DNA from: JACQHM01 sp964535215
GTDB lineage: Bacteria; Methylomirabilota; Methylomirabilia; Methylomirabilales; JACQHM01
Assembly: GCA_964535215.1 (NCBI GenBank)
Contig: CAZHST010000060.1
Location: 1-15,692 of the forward strand
Length of the DNA stretch: 15,692 bases
Reading direction: 5' to 3'
Under the pieces are notes generated by a model that was given only the letters and a program-made list of their open reading frames with translations, was not told the origin of the DNA and ran no database searches. Of the stretch, positions 14,467-15,692 are shown one piece after another; within the stretch, counting starts at the first letter, position 1; every line of letters starts with the position of its first letter. A program made the position numbers and the translations under genes.

Positions 14467-14716
14467 AGTGAGGTCTACTTCTCCCCCGGGGGAAAAGCCC
14501 TCCATCCCTCTCCGCACCCTGACCCCTGGAGCCGGGAAGAAGCGACCCGGCCTGATGCATCACAAGTTCATGCTGGTCGATGGACGATGGCTCCTCACCG
14601 GCGGCATGAACTTTTCGACGGATGGGGAGTACAGGAACTACGACGCACTCCTCGTGCTGGAGGATCCGGCCCTTTACTCCCGCTTCCAGGCTGAGTTTGA
14701 CCGGCTGTGGAGCCTG
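14464..14716 (+). pseudogene. Decayed Nuc-type phospholipase D family gene
   Basis: An N-terminal piece MSEVYFSPGGKAL (from the ATG at 14464) matches the opening of Nuc-type PLD endonucleases. In the next reading frame, from about 14549, comes the C-terminal part: GLMHHKFMLVDGRWLLTGGMN with the HxKx4D motif, then RNYDALLVLEDPALYSRFQ and EFDRLW. Intact relatives have roughly 80 residues between these parts; here only about 50 bases remain and the frame changes. An internal deletion has therefore removed the middle. After EFDRLW the frame runs on into sequence antisense to the HTH gene with no natural stop. The gene follows the metacaspase and is probably non-functional. Confidence 0.75.
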
Positions 14717-14717
14717 G

Positions 14718-14930
14718 CTACTCCACCCGGGCCTCCTGTTCAAACTGCTGGAGGTCCACGATCTTCACCCGGAGGCACCCCCCCACCTTGTAGGCGGGTA
14801 AAAGCCCCTGCTCGATCCAGCGGTAGAGGGTCCGGGTGGAGACCCCAAAGTAGGCGGCCACCTCAGTGAGCCGGAGGAACTGGCGCCCACCCCAGTCAGC
14901 TCCGTTCGCGTTCTCCTGCTCCCACCCCAC
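14718..14930 (-). CDS. Excisionase-type helix-turn-helix protein
   Basis: From a GTG at 14930 the frame encodes 70 residues. A winged HTH at about 19-66 (LRLTEVAAYFGVSTRTLYRW, GLLPAYKVGG, LRVKIVDLQQF) matches the HTH_17/excisionase family. The GTG has a GGGGAGAGG ribosome site about nine bases upstream; extending to 15167 would cross the zinc finger gene with low-complexity sequence. Such proteins act as recombination directionality factors or small regulators. It is the third gene of a minus-strand set with the zinc finger and RuvC-like genes and is convergent with the PLD remnant. A palindromic operator candidate lies 38 bp upstream. Confidence 0.78.
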   Translation of the reverse strand: MGWEQENANGADWGGRQFLRLTEVAAYFGVSTRTLYRWIEQGLLPAYKVGGCLRVKIVDLQQFEQEARVE

Positions 14931-14967
14931 CCTATTGTTCCTCTCCCCTTCTTGCCGATCCACCCCG

Positions 14968-14981
14968 TACAAACTTTTGTA
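14968..14981. promoter_or_regulatory. Perfect palindrome upstream of the HTH gene, operator candidate
   Basis: TACAAA-CT-TTTGTA is a perfect inverted repeat in an otherwise GC-rich stretch, in the 59 bp gap between the zinc finger stop (14990) and the HTH start (14930). Its A+T content and symmetry fit a binding site for a dimeric regulator, possibly the HTH protein or a phage repressor. Confidence 0.5.
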
Positions 14982-14989
14982 GCGGCCCC

Positions 14990-15196
14990 TCAGGGGTATT
15001 TCGAGGGCCGTCCCAGCCGGAGGAGGGCCCCCCACGGACACTGGAACTGGTGGACATGCCCCTGCTTCCGCCGAGCCCGCACCGCCTCCGCCAGCGCCCG
15101 CTTGCGACAGGCCGCAGAGCAGAACTTCTCCTGCTTCCCCTGGAGCCCCCGTTGACAGACGAGGCATTGGGCTGACGCTCGACGTTGTCGTCTCAC
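14990..15196 (-). CDS. Small FCS-type zinc finger protein
   Basis: A 68-residue protein with four Cys in a CLVC-x11-C-x3-C layout (C11, C14, C26, C30, with KFCSAACRKRA), typical of FCS/MYM-like or treble-clef zinc fingers. A basic helix follows (RALAEAVRARRKQ). The GTG start overlaps the RuvC-like stop as GTGA, so the two are translationally coupled. The protein probably binds nucleic acid or another protein of the same set; no specific family is recognised. The C-terminal 20 residues (FQCPWGALLRLGRPSKYP) look less structured. Confidence 0.65.
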   Translation of the reverse strand: MRRQRRASAQCLVCQRGLQGKQEKFCSAACRKRALAEAVRARRKQGHVHQFQCPWGALLRLGRPSKYP

Positions 15197-15678
15197 CTCG
15201 TCCCCCTGACCGCCTGCTGGACCTTCCGATGGCGGAGGTGGCAGAGGCCCACGGCGATGGCGTCGCTGATGTTGTCGTTGGCCACGGAGATCCCCGTCAA
15301 ACGTTTCACCATCCGCCGGACCTGCTCCTTGTCCGCTGTCTTGTTTCCGGACACCGCCTGCTTCACCTCGAAGGTGGTGTACTCGTAGACCCGCAGATGG
15401 TGGAGGTTGGCCAGGGTGAGGATCATCCCCCGGACGCCGCCCAGCTTCAAGGCGGTATCCGGGTTCACCCCGACAAACGGCAACTCGATGGCCAGGTCCA
15501 CCGGCTTCAGCTTCTTGATCAGACGCACCAGGCCCTCCTGGAGGACCCGGAGCCGATCCTGCTCCGGGTGGGCGGGGTTCGTCTTGATGGCCAACGTGGT
15601 GATGACCTGTTCCGTCCTCTGATCCAGGATGGCCACCCCCGTCTCCGCCAGGCTGGGATCTAACGCCAAGGTCAACAT
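15193..15678 (-). CDS. RuvC-like Holliday junction resolvase, phage type
   Basis: A 161-residue protein of the RuvC/RNase H fold. D7 in LALDPSLAETG and E65 in DLAIELPF match the first two catalytic acids. The C-terminal motif NDNISDAIAVGLCH supplies D139; the position of the third E. coli acid (D138) is N136 here, although D135 is adjacent. Other RuvC proteins also vary at this site. The ATG at 15678 has a GAAGGAG ribosome site at the window edge. It would cut four-way junctions in recombination or phage DNA processing. No ruvA or ruvB is beside it, and its partners are a zinc finger and an excisionase-type protein, so a mobile-element copy is more likely than the chromosomal housekeeping gene. 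Confidence 0.85.
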   Translation of the reverse strand: MLTLALDPSLAETGVAILDQRTEQVITTLAIKTNPAHPEQDRLRVLQEGLVRLIKKLKPVDLAIELPFVGVNPDTALKLGGVRGMILTLANLHHLRVYEYTTFEVKQAVSGNKTADKEQVRRMVKRLTGISVANDNISDAIAVGLCHLRHRKVQQAVRGTR

Positions 15679-15692
15679 TTCCGTTCTCCTTC

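Noticed and set aside
14464..14716. PLD gene as drmC of a DISARM system
   Set aside because: It is on the other strand, more than 3 kb from the defence operon, lies after the metacaspase, and is broken; drmA and drmB are also absent.
14718..15167. 149-residue version of the HTH protein
   Set aside because: The first 79 residues overlap the zinc finger gene in another frame and are low-complexity Gly/Ala/Pro. The GTG at 14930 has a good ribosome site and gives a normal family length.

Overview
The window is a GC-rich bacterial segment (about 60% G+C by eye) with two unrelated blocks. The host cannot be named from the sequence. Copies of interspersed repeats lie inside one gene; they encode SRDREGA-, SEPRPQGSG- and HHRGAES-type peptides. 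From memory such repeats occur in Acidobacteriota, Planctomycetota and NC10/Rokubacteria-like genomes. That is a lineage hint only.

Left block (469-11166, all minus strand): one tightly packed seven-gene operon, read from right to left. It encodes a SNF2-type helicase with a C-terminal DUF3883 domain, an MNT nucleotidyltransferase, a HEPN protein, a DUF1156 adenine-type DNA methylase, a DUF433 antitoxin, a DUF5615 PIN-like toxin and a DUF499 AAA-type ATPase. Junctions are 4 bp gap, 14 bp overlap, ATGA overlap, 22 bp gap, 3 bp gap and 4 bp gap. The helicase, methylase and DUF499 ATPase are the core of a defence-type cluster related in parts to DISARM/BREX-like systems. Here two complete toxin-antitoxin pairs are wired in line between the core genes. 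A promoter candidate lies at 11217-11245.

Middle block (11369-14422): after a 200 bp boundary there is a short minus-strand membrane protein with a SHOCT-like tail. A plus-strand, phage-like lysis cluster follows: BhlA/UviB-like holin candidate, short basic peptide, HU-family DNA-binding protein, peptidoglycan-binding plus GH46-like hydrolase, a second holin-like peptide (57 aa), and a metacaspase whose start overlaps the second holin-like gene by ATGA. Linking a caspase-type protease to a holin and a cell-wall hydrolase is the most unusual arrangement in the window.

Right block (14464-15692): a decayed Nuc-type phospholipase D gene with an internal deletion follows the metacaspase across a heptamer repeat array. 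A convergent minus-strand operon then encodes a RuvC-like resolvase, an FCS-type zinc finger protein and an excisionase-type helix-turn-helix protein. A perfect palindrome (TACAAA-CT-TTTGTA) lies upstream of the last of these. The right half therefore looks like part of a prophage or phage-derived island next to a chromosomal defence operon.

Positions 1-468 hold no supportable gene, only GC-rich hairpins.
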